From: Tretioscincus oriximinensis
Lineage: Eukaryota > Chordata > Lepidosauria > Squamata > Gymnophthalmidae
DNA: 64,000 nucleotides
Assembly (NCBI GenBank): GCA_022410635.1
Contig: JAJVDF010000257.1
Location: 900,125-964,124 of the forward strand
Direction of reading: 5' to 3'
The position numbers and the translations under genes are program-made. The number at the start of each line of letters is the position of its first letter. Position 1 is the first letter of the stretch. The notes beneath the pieces were generated by a model, which had not been told where the DNA came from, did no database searches, and saw only the letters and a list, made by a program, of their open reading frames with translations. Of the stretch, positions 32,800-46,180 are shown in pieces.

Positions 32800-33310
32800 C
32801 TAGTAGTATAAAGATATATTTTTTATTGCCTTTAGCATTATAAAACCCAAAGTAGATGAGTGTTCTGGCATTAAAGCAGTATGGGTGATACTATTAGTAC
32901 ACCCTTCGGCTTGAGAAGGCAGCACCTATGTTGAATCACCCACAGGGCCTTGGCCTGCACCCAAGCAGCAGTGGATGCAGACAACTGCAAGTGTCCATTT
33001 GAGATTCAAACTTGTTTGAACATAAGAACATAAGAAGAGCCATACTGGATCAGGCCACAGCCCATCAANTCCAGCATTCTGTGTCACACAGAGGCCCACC
33101 AGATGCACCTGGGCAGTCCGAACAGAGGAAAGCAAAATATGCTCCTGTTCATGACTCCCTGCAAATGGTATTTCAGGAGTCCTGCCTGTTCCTCCATCCC
33201 GGAGGCAACATCCAGACATCCATCCTAGTATCCATTTATACCCTTGGTGACCATAGGAATCGGATGTTGAAGTTTAGCTGAGGGAAGAGGGGGGTATAAA
33301 ATAAATGACT
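32800..33310 (+). repeat. Unnamed interspersed repeat, interrupted
   Basis: tttttattgcctttagcatt, ataaaacccaaagtagatga and, past the CR1 at 33017, tttagctgagggaagagggg with tataaaataaatga. The same order occurs uninterrupted near 48020-48120 (tttattgcttttattattat, aagcccgaagtagctgaggg). I cannot name the family. Confidence 0.5.
33017..33257 (-). mobile_element. CR1 3' end (reverse)
   Basis: gaacataagaacataagaag, ccatactggatcaggccaca and cagacatccatcctagtatc closely match 26471 onward. 5'-truncated at 33257. Confidence 0.92.
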
Positions 33311-33545
33311 GCACAGGGGTGTCATACATTCAAAATATTCTACAGGATGGAGAGACAAATCCAGTCCTCATACCTTTATGTTCAATCACAAAAGGACAAT
33401 TGGTGATTTGACCCTATATTTTCCCCATAAGCTACAATTGTGACTTGACAGTTCATTGATTCAGCTTCCAAATTTTGTTGCATGCTTCTTACAATGATCA
33501 AGGGACTAGAGTACCTCTTTATGAAATCCCACTGCAATGTCTGGG

Positions 33546-34014
33546 CCTCTTCAGCATTTGAGAGGAGACCTAACTGAAGTCTATAAAATAATGCATGGGA
33601 TGGTTAAGATGAACAGAGAAAACGATTTTCTTTATCACACAACACTAGGACCAGGAAGCATTCCTTGAAACTGATGGGTAGAAGAGTGAGGGCAGACAAA
33701 GGAAAGTATTTTTTCACCCAGAGGTGGCAGTAGCTAGCAGCCTGGATAGCTTTAAGACAGGAATAGACAAGTTCATGTTTATACCAAGGNTATAAACAGT
33801 TACTAGAATGGATGTCTTGATACTCCATCTAAGATGGAGCAATAGGCAGGAATACTGTAATACCATTTGCAGGGTGTCAAGAAAAGTTGAAGATTTTCCT
33901 TCTTCTGTTCCAGCCTGCCCAGGTGCAATTGGTGGGCCACTGTGTGAGACAAAATGTGGACTAGATGGGCTCCGGCCCGATTCAGCAGGGGTCATCTTAT
34001 GTTCTTATGTTCAG
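33546..34014 (+). mobile_element. CR1 3' end (forward)
   Basis: tctataaaataatgcatggg, caaaggaaagtattttttca and gtgtgagacaaaatgtggac, ending in cttatgttcttatgttca. Opposite orientation to the copy at 33017. Confidence 0.9.
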
Positions 34015-34323
34015 TGAGGTAATTGTATGTTCAGAGGCTACTTTCACACAGTTTAAATCCACTTTAGTCCATTTATAAAATGGAGGTTGGAAAATGGATA
34101 ATGATAGCTAAATAAAACTGTCCCTGTGAAAACCATGACATAATGATTATGATATATTCATCTGGTGTAGCTAGGCCTTGTTATACCTAAAGATGTCAAG
34201 TATGTGTCCTACTGAAACAACACAGTGAGTGTGTTCTTTCAGGAATAAATATGGCTTTGATAAACCCCTATAGTTTGGAGAATTCACCCTAATCAGACAA
34301 GGTCATCAATCAAACCTAATCAA

Positions 34324-34412
34324 ACTGGTGGGCCTCTGTGTGAGACAGAATGCTTGACTTGATGGGCTGTGGCCTTATCCAGTANGGCTCTTCTTATGTT
34401 CTTATATTCTTA
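34324..34412 (+). mobile_element. CR1 3' end fragment (forward)
   Basis: tggtgggcctctgtgtgaga, gatgggctgtggccttatcc and cttcttatgttcttatattc. Confidence 0.85.
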
Positions 34413-34544
34413 CATCCCAATTCACTTCCAAAGTAATATCTGATTCTAAGGTACAAGTCCTTCATAAATTTGATGTTTTACCTAATTAATTACATTTTAT
34501 CAAATATAATTAAAAAGTCAACATAACCAACACAACACACTTAG

Positions 34545-34924
34545 TAGTTGCGAAAGGGTGGAAAGATTTTTCCATATGGAATTTATCAGAATGGTTTTCT
34601 TATTTATTAAATTTCATGAAGTTTGATTTGTTATATGAGAAAAGAGCNAAACATATAGGACATCATGTACATCTTTCTTGGACAATCAAATGGAAGGTNC
34701 TCNTTACCTATGCTCTATCTACACATAATCCACATTTATTTGACCCAATAATGTCCTTTATGGAGTTAAGATTGTTTTCATAATTATATATATCTTTTTG
34801 TATCCCCGAAGATGCGGGTGGAGGGTTGTTTTTGTTTGTTATCTTGTATATTGTTGTGTATGTTATCTTGTGTATGGTTTTGTTATTGTAAATAAAAACT
34901 TTAAAAAATAAATAAATAAATAAA
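34545..34924 (+). mobile_element. L1-like 3' UTR fragment
   Basis: ttgtttgttatcttgtatat, then gttattgtaaataaaaactt with a TAAA-rich end, similar in style to the L1 3' ends at 25400 and 35550. Start uncertain. Confidence 0.5.
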
Positions 34925-35036
34925 AACATAACCAACGCAACAGTTTCAAATTAGTTCTGTATTCCTTTTGTCCTTTCCCAAGTACATATCCTCATCTAAA
35001 ACCCGCAATAATATTGTTTTTAGGTTATTAGATCAC

Positions 35037-35601
35037 TATAGGGGGCTATATATCCATATGTAGGCTCTATGTCCCAAGGTAATGAGATTCTGAAGTAACA
35101 TCATTAATGANTTAAGCAAGATCATTGGAATAAATCTCCCAAACACAAAGGAAATTTGGCTTTTTGGTCTGATACCCTAAATTTGGAAACCACTGATTAT
35201 TACCTGATTGATAGTGGAATTATGGCAGGTCACCTGGTATTAGCTAAAAGATGGAAAGAATGTTCAATGTGGAATTTAGAAAAATGGTATTATTATCTTA
35301 TTGAATTTATGTTGTTTGACGTCCTTCAATCTAAAAGACTTCAGACTATTGGAATAATGTTAAAACCGCACTGGACATTTAAATGGCAAGAGCTTATAGC
35401 CTACGGACTGACACCGACATCTCCAGCTCTGGTTAAGGAAACGATATTGATGTTCCTGGAACAACGATTGATTTTGTAACAATATATTTCGGTACCTGTT
35501 CTCTGGGGGGCGGGAAGGGGGGATTTATTTATGTTTTCCTTCTTTGTTTGTTTGTTTTCTTTGTTTGGAAAATCAATAATAAAAATTAAGTTTTTTTTAA
35601 A
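35037..35601 (+). mobile_element. L1 LINE 3' end with 15-bp target duplication
   Basis: The ORF to 35479 (MAFWSDTLNLETTDYYLIDS, KRWKECSMWNLEKWYYYLIE) resembles the extreme C-terminus of an L1-type ORF2; the 3' UTR ends aatcaataataaaaattaag and an A/T run. Flanks aggttattagatcac (35022-35036) and aggttattaggtcac (35602-35616) are a duplication with one mismatch. Confidence 0.8.
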
Positions 35602-35616
35602 AGGTTATTAGGTCAC

Positions 35617-36886
35617 TCATGTCTGGATGCCAGGCCCTTCTGTCTTCTTGACAATTTGCCCAAGCTCATGTTAATTTCTTCCATGACACTATGCCGTTCA
35701 AATATTCACTTTCTAAACTGCTTTTCCCTTACTTTTTTGTTTTTACTCAGTGGTTACTTGCATGAGCTTGATGCAAACATTCTTCCATGGCTGTCTTCCA
35801 CTTTCCCAAAAGTATCAAAATGCAATCTCTCCCAAAGTCAAGATTTCTTTTAAGTTATTACACTTTCTTTGGCCTTGAAATCCATCTCTGAAAATGAAAA
35901 AAGAAAAGAGAAGACTGATCAAGGAACTCAGCTGCTGTGCTTAAAGAATTTCCCACTTGGGTCCAACTGTATTTACCTTCCAGGGATGGATTGCTTGACG
36001 GCAATGTGAGATGTTGTCATTCACCAGCATAAGAGACTTGTTCAGACCTCTATTTGGGTTGGCAGTTGTCCTATAAGGAACTTCACAGAGGGTCCCTAAC
36101 AGTATTGGCATGTGGCTATCACCACTCACCTCTCAAGACATCTTAGAATAATAAACCAGTAATTGGAAGGCAAGTTTAGTGCTGCTGTTTGCAGGCCAGG
36201 CATAGTCGTTGAATGATTACCACAGCAGGCAGTACGACAGAGGTGTTGAAAGAGTCTATTAGTTTGCTTAGTCTCAGTCAGCATGGAGAATTAATACAAG
36301 CTCTCTGAAAACAAATAGGCACAGCAGAAAGCTTGCAAGGAGCAAGGGGGGGGGGGAGATACAGCGACCTCCTTCGGGGTTTCTCAAGTGGTCATTCTCT
36401 CTTGACAACGGAATAAAAGAGCAGGGATGAGATTTAAAATAATAACCATGAAATCAGGCAATTTGTCCTTTAAAAGAAAGATGACTATAGGGTTTTTTTA
36501 AAGTCTTCTAAAAGTGTTAATCCATTTCAAACTTGAAACAACTTGAAACCATTTTCACCAGTAATTGTTCAGGTGCTTTAGCGTTCAAAAAGCTTTGCTC
36601 CATCTCAGTCAAGTTTTATGAATTTCCTACAAAGTTCCCTCCTCCTAGGGAAATTAAGAACATGAGAAAGACATTGAACAAGATGTTTGGACAGCAATGC
36701 TTGAAGGATAAATGCAGTTTAAAGGGAGATCATTCTATGAGAGGACACTGTATCAAGATATTTGTTGTCAATTAGTGAGCGGGAGCAAGGTGACTACAGC
36801 AGATGGAGTAGTTAGTAATAGTAGCAGAGAATTCAGGAGCCTTCCATAATCTGTACTGACATGCAGGTGACAAGCCAGTTTGTGAA
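35617..36886. other. Unique sequence; MITE-family fragment at 36838-36880
   Basis: G run at 36348-36356. ccataatctgtactgacatg is related to the 10367 MITE. No gene recognised. Confidence 0.45.
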
Positions 36887-37140
36887 GTCAGTTTGGTGTA
36901 GTGGTTAGAGTGTGGGACTCTTATCTGGTAGTCTCCCGGTTCGATTCCCCATTCCTCCACGAAAACCAGCTGGGTGACCTTGGACCAATCACAGTTCTTT
37001 GAACTCTCTCAGCCCCACCTACTCCACAGGGTGTGTGTTGTGGAGAAAGCAACAACAAGCTATGTGCGCCACCCTATGGTTGGCCACTCTGAGACCTTCG
37101 GATATAGGGCGGGATACAAATACAAATAAATAAATAAAAT
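36887..37140 (+). mobile_element. SINE-B copy
   Basis: Complete: head gtcagtttggtgtagtggtt, B box ggttcgattcccc, body gaactctctcagccccacct, tail gagaccttcggatatagggc and an AAAT tail. Pol III-type boxes A and B are well preserved. Confidence 0.94.
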
Positions 37141-38189
37141 AAGCCCCAATTCCTGATATAATTCAGGATAACTGCAGAAAGGAGCAAAGTTAAAAAAAAA
37201 ACAACCCTGGACTAGAATAGCAAACTGGCAATGCTTTAAGAAATTCCTTGAAGGACCACTCTTTCCTTCCATTGCTGGGACTGTTTGCCTTCAGACAGCA
37301 GATCTGAAGCAGGGAATTATGATTTGACTATTCAAAGCTACCTTACCTGAAAAATGCTAAAATAAAATAAGAGGAAAGTATATCACTAGATAGAAGGGTT
37401 AAAGAGATTACTATTTTGCTAGATGGCAATTTCCATGGTTGTACCCACATGGGATATAAAAGCCAAAATTATTTTGGGACTAAGATGTTAGGATTGCCAC
37501 ATGTTCAAGGCAATTCAAACATAGTTGTGAGATGGCAGGATAAGGATTTTCCTAGTTCTTGCTAATATGATTCATTATTTTGGAAATGCCTGCAGCATAT
37601 ATGTAAATTAGACCTGAACTGGCAGCCATGAAGTGCAAATGAGCAACAATTTATGTGTTTCCTGATGCATTAGTGCTAAAATGTTTAATAAAAGAAGCAT
37701 TTTGGCTAGGCTGATACAGTATGTCTAGAGACAACTGCTTGAGAAAAACAAACTTAAGCAACTTCGATGCTTTGTTTGGGGGCTGAATATATGACTTAGA
37801 TTCTATGACATTGCAGGAGAAAAGTTCTAGACTATGCAAGTCCTTTTGCTTGCTCCACACTGTTATCAGGTTGTCTGGCAACTAGTTATTGTTCTGATAC
37901 AGCTTTCTTTGGATAATCACTAATTAACTATTTTAGGCACTATTTGTTTACCTCTAGCAGCCACTTTATGTGCACAACCTCTCTTTTTCCCTGAAGATAG
38001 TTTCATTCCTGCTAGTAAGCTCTACTCAATTCTCCATGCTGGTGATATGAAAAGAGTAGAAGAGAAATTAAATACCTTGGCAAGATACAGCATATCTTAC
38101 ACATGAAAAGACAAGTGTCCAAAACTATGCGGCTGAGGAATTGTGACCCAAATTATATTTATGTAGGCTCAATACATTATATGATAATA
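37141..38189. other. Unique sequence
   Basis: No repeat or gene recognised. Confidence 0.45.
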
Positions 38190-38500
38190 GAAGAAGAAGA
38201 AAAACTTGGTTCTTATATCCCACTTTTTCTCACTTTTCAAAGGGACTCAAAGCGGCTTACAAGGATATATTTTGCCCGAAGGCTGACATTCTATCTTCCC
38301 CACCAGGCTATGGTGGTTCCCATGTATCTACTTGCAGTCAGTTGCAATTTCTTGCAATTCATGCTTTCGAATAGCTGGGCTGGCTAGAACTACAGGCTAG
38401 TGGAAGGTGCTCACCCCTCCCCACGACCCACACAGGGCTTCGAAACCTGATCTCCCAGGCGAGAGACGAATTCCTAAGTGACTGAGCCATTCACGCCTGC
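38190..38500 (-). mobile_element. SINE-A copy (reverse)
   Basis: Tail gaagaagaagaaaaacttgg, body ttgcaattcatgctttcgaa, head end ctgagccattcacgcctgc. Confidence 0.93.
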
Positions 38501-41490
38501 AATAGTACACTAAAGCCATTTTTCAATAAAAGTTTGAACATTCAGACATCATTTATCTATTCTGCTGTAGGTGGATAATTGATGGAATAAAACATTAATA
38601 TTCCAAAATAGAGCAGTTCAGGCAGTGCTTTATTCTGAAATCTTTAAATAAATAAGTGGATGCAGACTAAATTGTTTCCTATAACATCAAAGCTGTTTTC
38701 AAGGACCCACCAAATGTACTATCTTCCATGGACTTCATATAAGATCACATTAATAAATACATCGATACCTACATGCACTGTATTGGTTAATTGCCTTTAA
38801 TAACTCTTTCCTTGTTGTAATTGGCTACACTTCCTGCTTCTGTGTTTATGCAGCTCACCTAATCTGACAAAATAAGGAACTCTTTTGGCATTGTGAAAGC
38901 CTAAATGAGAGAAAGGAACCCATTCGCAGACCTTGAATTTAGATAAGGTAAATGCACAGGGTTCTTTTAAAAAATGTTATTTATTTATATTTATGAAATG
39001 ACTGTCACTTCAGCCTCAAATGTATTTGGAGGAGGTCTCTTTAACTATGGTCCCTTAACGTTCAAACTGAGCTTGAAGTCTCTCTTTGGATAATGGTCAA
39101 GCTTTATTACTTCACATGATATGTGCTATGCATTTTTACCCTGGACCAAGAAACACAGATGCAGTGTTTTTCCTCATTATTTTCTCTTCGTTGCTCATAA
39201 AACTGGATTCACAAGTGCAAAAGAGAATTTGCACATTTATTCCGCAAGAAAATTAACTTGTTCTGAACTAAGGCAGAAGAAAAGATCTTCATAAATTCTA
39301 ACAAACTGGGACCACAAAGTCTTCTGATTTACTGATTCTGAATTTTGGAATCAGTGAAAACAGTTTGGTCAGNGCAGTTTTTGAAGCTCTGTTTGTGCCT
39401 GTACATGTGTGCTTGAATGAATGGGAGCAAAATTTAAATGGTTCTTTTGAGAATTTTTCTGCCTTTCCTGTCAGTATGAATATGCCCTTCTGATAAGTTT
39501 AAAGAAACAACTATCATGAATTTCAGACAACAGAGAAGATGACCTGTGTACTTCTGGGTCTTGCCACAGCACAGACCATGTAAAATAAATAAATGATTTC
39601 CATTCAGTATGAAAATGGAACCTTACTAAATGATGATTCAGCAAAGTATTTAACCATATCTATAATCCTGTAGAGTATGATGAACGCTGTTACTAAAGTT
39701 TCTATACGCTGTTTAATATGCCTTATAAGACAGTTATTTCTCACTTCAAAAATCAACATATTTTTATACCCCCCTTAATGATTAATGATTAATATATAAA
39801 TCATTAAGTTAATTACAAAGGGTTAAAATGTATCAGCTCAAGAACAGTTCTTATTTCAAGACTGTAGGATTCCTATAAATCTGCAAGCATTTTGTAAGCA
39901 TTTTCCACATTCAGCCTTCCAAAATGTGAACTGTGGTTATTGGAAGAATTTTTAAATGTACTTTAAGTAAGGTATTAATTTTGAAGGATATCACTTCTCC
40001 CCTTAAATATCTAGAAACACATTTTAAGACCAAGAAAAGATATCAGCTGTTAACGTTTACTTTACATAACAAGAATTATTATATTTGCTGAGCAAGTGCT
40101 ATGTCCAAGTTGGATGTCTGTAACTGAGGAGCTTAGTAGCCCCAAATGCATTCTATTTGGACTATTGATTTCTTCACTGCATTGTTTTTCAGATGGGCAT
40201 TTAGAACTGCAATGCAAATGGCATGTGTTTCAGAGAAAATGCAGTTCTTAAACGGTCAAAAAAGTAATTGAGAGATAATACAATTGTGTGAGATTATATT
40301 AAAGACCACAGTTATTCCCCTTGTTTTGTTTGATCATTAGCTACTGAACTGGCCATCTATCTGGATGGAGGTTAATTAAGTTATATAGATAAATAAAATG
40401 AGCAATTTTATACTTCTTTTCGCTTACTTAAAGTTCAATGATGTTTTGAGCCTGGGCATGTAGCTTGAAAGTGGGGTTGTGTTCTCTCCTTTTTTGTTTG
40501 TTTAAGAAGCAGTTCATTATGCACAATCATCACGTACCTTGTCCTACCACTTCTATATCAACTCTCATGCCAACCTAGTACTATATCTCTTTCCATACAA
40601 ACCTGCAGATGCCCTAAGATTTGCCACCAAACCCCTCTATGTGGTACCATCCGTTCAGTATTAAAATTATTTTAAAAAGAGCAAGATAACATTTTGTAAA
40701 TGCTAGAATTTGATCGTTAGTACATTACTTTTCAGCACTATCCTTATTCTTGAATGATGCTTTCTTTACTAAGACAAGGTTTTCCAGCTCGCCCATCAAT
40801 CACAGATTTTCCACCCCTGAAAAGAGAAATCAGTCATCTCTTTGGTGTGAAAACAAATTCTTCCAGTGTGGCCACAAGCTGAGCTAACATGGGGAACATT
40901 TCCTAGCTATGAAATCAGGCAGGCAATGGGAATCCCATCTCTCCCTAAGCATGGAGGAAATAATGTTGAAAGGCAGGCATTTGGCTTCAAGGGCAAGGAT
41001 TGTGTCTAAGTACCAAACATTTAGCTGTAAAGCACATAAACTGTCTAAAGGAATTCCATCGGTGGCATGCATCAGGCAAGAATAACAACCTAAACAATTT
41101 TGCTGTGTTTGTAGATTTATGTCCAAATATACATATCAACTTTTAAAAATAATAGTAGTAGTAATAATAGTAAAACCACACCCATGGGAATTGATGTCTT
41201 TAACATGGGATGCTGAACATTGAATATGCAGAGACAAGAAGAATACTGTATCTGTACAAGTTGTATTTAATAAAATACATCTATAATGGAATTACTCTCA
41301 AAAGAAAAAAAAACCACCAAGAATATTTTATTCTGTAATACATGCAATTTTGCAAGGCCAGTTCATATAAAAGATATCCCTTATGCATTGAGAAAGCTGC
41401 TTAAACCACAAAAGTATGAGAAAGGAACTTGAGCACTAGAGTTGCGTACAAATGAAAATCATATTTTGGATTGCTGACAAATGGAATATT
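38501..41490. other. Long repeat-poor block, possible conserved elements at 38770-38980 and 40300-40400
   Basis: About 3 kb with almost no recognisable repeats, the cleanest stretch outside HERPUD2. ORFs are short and chance-like. The repeat-poor state and TAAT/ATTTG-rich text suggest constrained non-coding sequence, which is inference. Confidence 0.4.
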
Positions 41491-41620
41491 TTATTTATTT
41501 ATTTACATTTCTATTAAGCCCTATACCAGAAGGTTTCAACAATAAAAACCAAATTAACATATTGAAACAATAATATCTGAAAGTAGGAAAGAGAATACCC
41601 ATTTGTTCAACTCAATGGCA
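41491..41620 (-). mobile_element. L2-like 3' tail (reverse)
   Basis: TTTAT-rich tail, ctataccagaaggtttcaac, aataatatctgaaagtagga. Confidence 0.6.
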
Positions 41621-44235
41621 AATCATTTCATTGAACCATAAGCTGTTCATGTTTAATTCTGAACTTGTTAAATAAATAAAATTAGTTTTGTTCGGGAGTG
41701 GTATGATTGCATTTCCCGATATTCAAATTTCATGTTTTGTTCAGTATAACAGCTTCGAACACAGACTATCTCAATGAAATTTTGACAACAAACTGAAGTT
41801 TGTACAACTCTATTATAACATATCAATGTCATATCTCCAGTGTGTGGTAGCAGGTGCCAGAGGCTAGTGAGGAAGATATATTTTCTGCAGCAGCTTTGCA
41901 ATTGTCTAGACGGAACCAGTTAGGAAACCTCCACGTTCCATTTTTGCCAGGCAAACTTCCTTATGACCAGCAATTGGTTTAAGTGGTGATTGGGGCAACT
42001 GATTGCCATCTTATTCTGTTCTTGGATTGGTAATTTCATGTAATTGTTCTTATATCTGTACATTATTTGTTTGATCAATAAACAAACAAACGAGTAACAT
42101 CTGTGCCTAAAATTGCTTCCCAGATACCTTGGCAGCAGGAGACATGGAGACTGTCACCTAAAAGACCCATTAGAGATGTTTGTACCATGCACTGAAGACA
42201 TTATTCAGCTCCATGCAGAAGGGGAAATCCAAGGACATCTCTTCATTCTGCTTTCCCTGTTCACAGACTGACTGTAAAGTGATCAGATACCCGCTACTGA
42301 GGATAACAGGAGGACTACATTCAATAAATTTGTCTCCTGTTGGTAAGCAGTCTCTGGCTGCAGGCACATGGGGAGCTGTATAAATTCAAAATGAATATAA
42401 TATATAGATCCAAAAAAGGTAACTATAAATAAACTTGCAGAAATACATTTGGAAAAAGTATCTTTTTTATAACGATAGCACTGATATAGATATTAAAAAC
42501 GACAATCATACATTTAAAAGCTGATTGAAAGGAAATACATGATCGTACATTTTCCAAGTGCAGTTCCTCAACTGGTCACAGTTTATGGTTTCACTTTATA
42601 ATTTCATACAATATACTTAACTCTTAGCACTTCAAAAAACTTAACAGTGGTTTCAAGTAGCAAGCAATGGAGATAAAGGTATTCAAGCCTGCAGGTTTAA
42701 GAACACCTGTCACAAGCTTGGAAAGCAAGGTTGGAGTATCAAAACATAGGATATAAGCAGTTCTGAAACTTTTAAAAGAAACAGAAGATTCATGGGAGTT
42801 GTGTTCCCCCACCCATACCTCAAAAAGCGGGCAAGGGTATCAGAATACAAACATGTCTTGCTAAATACTGAATATGTAAACATGTCTATGAAAGGTTATG
42901 CCAGCTACTTTTCTACTGTTAATCTCTAAGTGCTACTAGCCCCTTTACTGATATTTGGTAAGTCTACCACACTGATATTTACTCTGGATGGCAGATCCAA
43001 AGCTAAGCAGTGTCTTGTAAAATCTCAACCTCTAATGTCCTCTAAACAGAGGAAAAGCAGATCCTATAGAAGGACTACAATAGATGGAAAGCAAGATGGT
43101 AAAACCACCTACACGCACAAATACTGTACATAACCAGCTTGCATCTTCTTCCCTACAAATACCCCTTGTCCATACTTCTTTCCAAGTCTTTTGTTTGTCC
43201 TAAGATACATCATACATTTTTTCTTTGAAAAATGTTCTGCTTTATTCTCTAGAATCATGAAACTCAATATGTAAACTTTATTCAAACTTGTTTAAATGCA
43301 TAGTCATCGATCCCTATTTTGCCCATGGGCTGTAACTTACTTTATTTTACTCCCCTTCTTTCCTCAGCTGCTTCGGGTTTTATAAAAATAAATGCAATAA
43401 TAAATATAATAATAACTTTTTATTACTAGTGGTAACTATAGTTTGCCTAAATACGACCCAGCAAATTTACCTCAACGTCTTTGATACTAGTAGATACTTG
43501 GCCAATCATAACTGAGAGTGTTTAACATTACTAGAATATGATCACTTACTATTAAGAACAGTGGTTTTACACAGCATGAATTTTTTAAAGAGCCATTATA
43601 CATTCCTATCATTCTAAGCATTCTGCAAGTAAACTATTTTAAACAAACTAAGCTGTCCAAAGGCCAAGCCAGAAGTGGAGACTGTCTGCCTCAAGTTAAA
43701 TCTATAAGAATTAGCAGAGAGAAACAAAAGGAAATGAAGAAACAAACAACTGGGAGGAAAGAGAGGGAAAAGATAGACAGCCAGATGTTTCAAACAAGCA
43801 ATTCTGGATTGTTCCCAGACTAAAATCCAGGCCACAACAATGTCTCAAACAATACTGTAGAAAAGAGGACTTTTCACCAGGTACAATTTCTAATGTAGCT
43901 TTGGTGCACCTAGTGGACTTTTCCGATATACATTAAAGTATGAAACTCTAACCTGTTTTTTTAAGTGGGAACTCTAAACCTACCATTCCCAATCATGAAT
44001 CCTAATCAGGAGACATACATGGGCTCCTGTGATGATGTCACCGAATGGGAACATAACACTACTTTCTTATCCATGTTAGTAAAGTATATTGGACCATTGT
44101 CTACTTGATAGGACATATGTAAGTGTTTAAAAATGTGCAAAATAATGAAAGGCTGAAATGCCACAGTGCTATCCAAAACACAGCAAGTTGATAGAAATAT
44201 ACCAATGGACACAGTAAGATCTTAATGGTTGCATT
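41621..44235. other. Mostly unique sequence
   Basis: Contains one Penelope-like fragment (42875-42960). No gene recognised. Confidence 0.45.
42875..42960 (+). mobile_element. Penelope-like terminal fragment
   Basis: catgtctatgaaaggttatg, ctacttttctactgttaatc and tgctactagcccctttactg; a diverged single arm. Confidence 0.6.
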
Positions 44236-44487
44236 GAAGAAGAAGAAGAAGAAGAAGAAGAAGAAGAAGAAAAAGAAGAAGAAAAAGAAGAAGAAAAAGA
44301 AGAAGAAAAAGAAGAAGAAAAAGAAGAAGAAAAAGAAGAAGAAAAAGAAGAAGAAGAAAAAGAAGAAAAAGAAGAAAAAGAAGAAAAAGAAGAAAAAGAA
44401 GAAAAAGAAGAAAAAGAAAAAAAAGAAAAAAAAGAAAAAAAAGAAGAAAAAGAAGAAAAAGAAGAAGAAGAAGAAGAAGAAGAAGAA
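44236..44487 (+). repeat. (GAA)n/(GAAAAA)n purine tract, 252 bp
   Basis: Pure A/G strand with mixed GAA, GAAAAA and GAAAAAAA units; the tail of the reverse SINE-A that follows. Could form triplex DNA. The Lys-rich and Leu-rich ORFs over it are artefacts. Confidence 0.97.
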
Positions 44488-44780
44488 CTGGGTTCTTATA
44501 CCCCGCTTTTCTCACCTTTCAAGGGATGCAAAGCGGCTTACAAGGGTATTTTTGCCCGAAGGCTGACATTCTGTCTTCCCAACCAGGCTCTGGTGGTTCC
44601 CATGTATCTACTTGCAGTCAGCTGCAATTTCTTGCAATTCATGCTTTCAAATAGCTGGGTTGGCTAGAGCTACAGGCTAGTGGAAGGTGCTCACCCCTTA
44701 ATACGTCCCACATAGGGCTTCGAAACCCGATCTCCCAGCTGAGAGGTGGATTCCTTAGCAACTGAGCTATCTGTGCCTGC
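44488..44780 (-). mobile_element. SINE-A copy (reverse)
   Basis: ctgggttcttataccccgct, caatttcttgcaattcatgc, head end gagctatctgtgcctgc. Confidence 0.94.
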
Positions 44781-45561
44781 TTAGCAGATGCTGATTCAAC
44801 TTTGCCTAGCTCTTAAGATCAATTTTATGTTGAGCTTGAAAGTAGGATTTTAAAAGTTAGAGAAAAATGCACACTTTTACATATTGGAAAGTATTAGACA
44901 AAGTCAATACAAAGAAAAGCTTTCTCCGTCCTTTTCCGTGAATCTCTTCTTCAACTTAACCCAATTTTCTAAGTCATTTAGAGGCCTTTAAACAAAATGA
45001 AATCCTAATGATGTCGCTGCCATGAATAATTAATTGTGCTTGCACAATCTCTTCAACAAAATCTATTCTCATTAGATTAGAGGTTCTCTCAAGACACAAG
45101 AGTTCATGATGGCATTTTTACATCCTTTTTGTCTCTTACGTTTCTTTGTCCACTCTTATCTATGTCTGTGATCAAGGAGTCCATCACTTCTGCAATCGTC
45201 TTAAGGCCATTTGTATTACCCAACTTGAACATCTAAGAAATTGCTGTTTAATTGAAAAGCTCTTCAGCCTTGCCAAAAAAAAATGGTTGCGCTTTTAGGT
45301 AACAATTCAACAACTGCCAATCAGTTTAAGTAAACTAACATGCAGCATGTTACTTATTTTTATTTAATGCACTTCTTGGGATTTAGAAATTCTACTGTAT
45401 CCATGCCAGATACTTAGCATATGCCACATACTCTGTCAGTGGGACGGATAGTTTAAATTTTACTCGTGAAACTTAATAAAGGTAGGCAGATGGTTGGCAA
45501 AGCTGTTTACCCTAACTCAAATCACTTGCTTTTCCAACAAAGCAATGGGCCATCTAGATAT
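44781..45561. other. Unique block; possible conserved element at 44930-45130
   Basis: No repeat recognised. Bases 44930-45130 contain ATTA/TAAT and aatgatgtcgctgccatga-type text that looks constrained. No ORF. Confidence 0.3.
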
Positions 45562-45780
45562 ACTTATTTAGTATTTGTATTATATCCCACCCTATACCGT
45601 AGGTCTCAGGACTGTTAACTATAGGGAGGCGCACATAGCTTTTGTTGCTTTCTCCACAACAGACACCCTGTGAAGTAGGTAGAGCTGAGAGAGTCCTGAA
45701 GAACTGTGACTGGCTTTCATGGAAGAGTAGGGAATCAATCCGGGAGACTACCAGATAAGAGTCCAACACTCTAACCATTT
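45562..45780 (-). mobile_element. SINE-B copy (reverse), diverged
   Basis: tatcccaccctataccgtag, gcgcacatagcttttgttgc, ccgggagactaccagataag, actctaacc. An older, deletion-bearing copy. Confidence 0.88.
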
Positions 45781-46180
45781 TATTTTGCCAAACAAGAGCA
45801 AAGTCTTTCTTCCTGGCCCATTTCCAGTCTGGTCTAAATTTGTACCTGTTTTGAGGATGTGTGTGGAGACTCCAGAATGATTCACCAGTCATAAAATTAC
45901 ACATTTTACAGTATGATTTTATGGCTGTTGATTCACTCTGGAATCTCCAGGATTCATACATTATTCTAAGGTTACATCCAGATGCTGTATTTTCCATGGC
46001 TTTCCTGGCTGCAGGATGGTATGATTTCCACACAGTTCTGTAGCACTAATGCCATTCGAGTTCAAGGACAGCATGACAAAAGTATATTCTGCCTTTAAAA
46101 ATCACAGGGAAAAGGAGCTACTCTAGTGCTTTTCCCCAGGGTATACTGCCCACCACCGTTGGAACCATTGCATTGCACAT

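Noticed and set aside
36887..36960. Possible tRNA gene with good A and B boxes
   Set aside because: It is the head of SINE-B, with copies at 20572 and 45562.
44222..44566. Lys-rich 113-codon ORF and Leu-rich reverse ORF
   Set aside because: Artefacts of the GAA/GAAAAA tract.
45554..46033. Minus-strand 159-codon ORF
   Set aside because: Its C-terminal third is reverse SINE-B; the rest has no recognisable domain.
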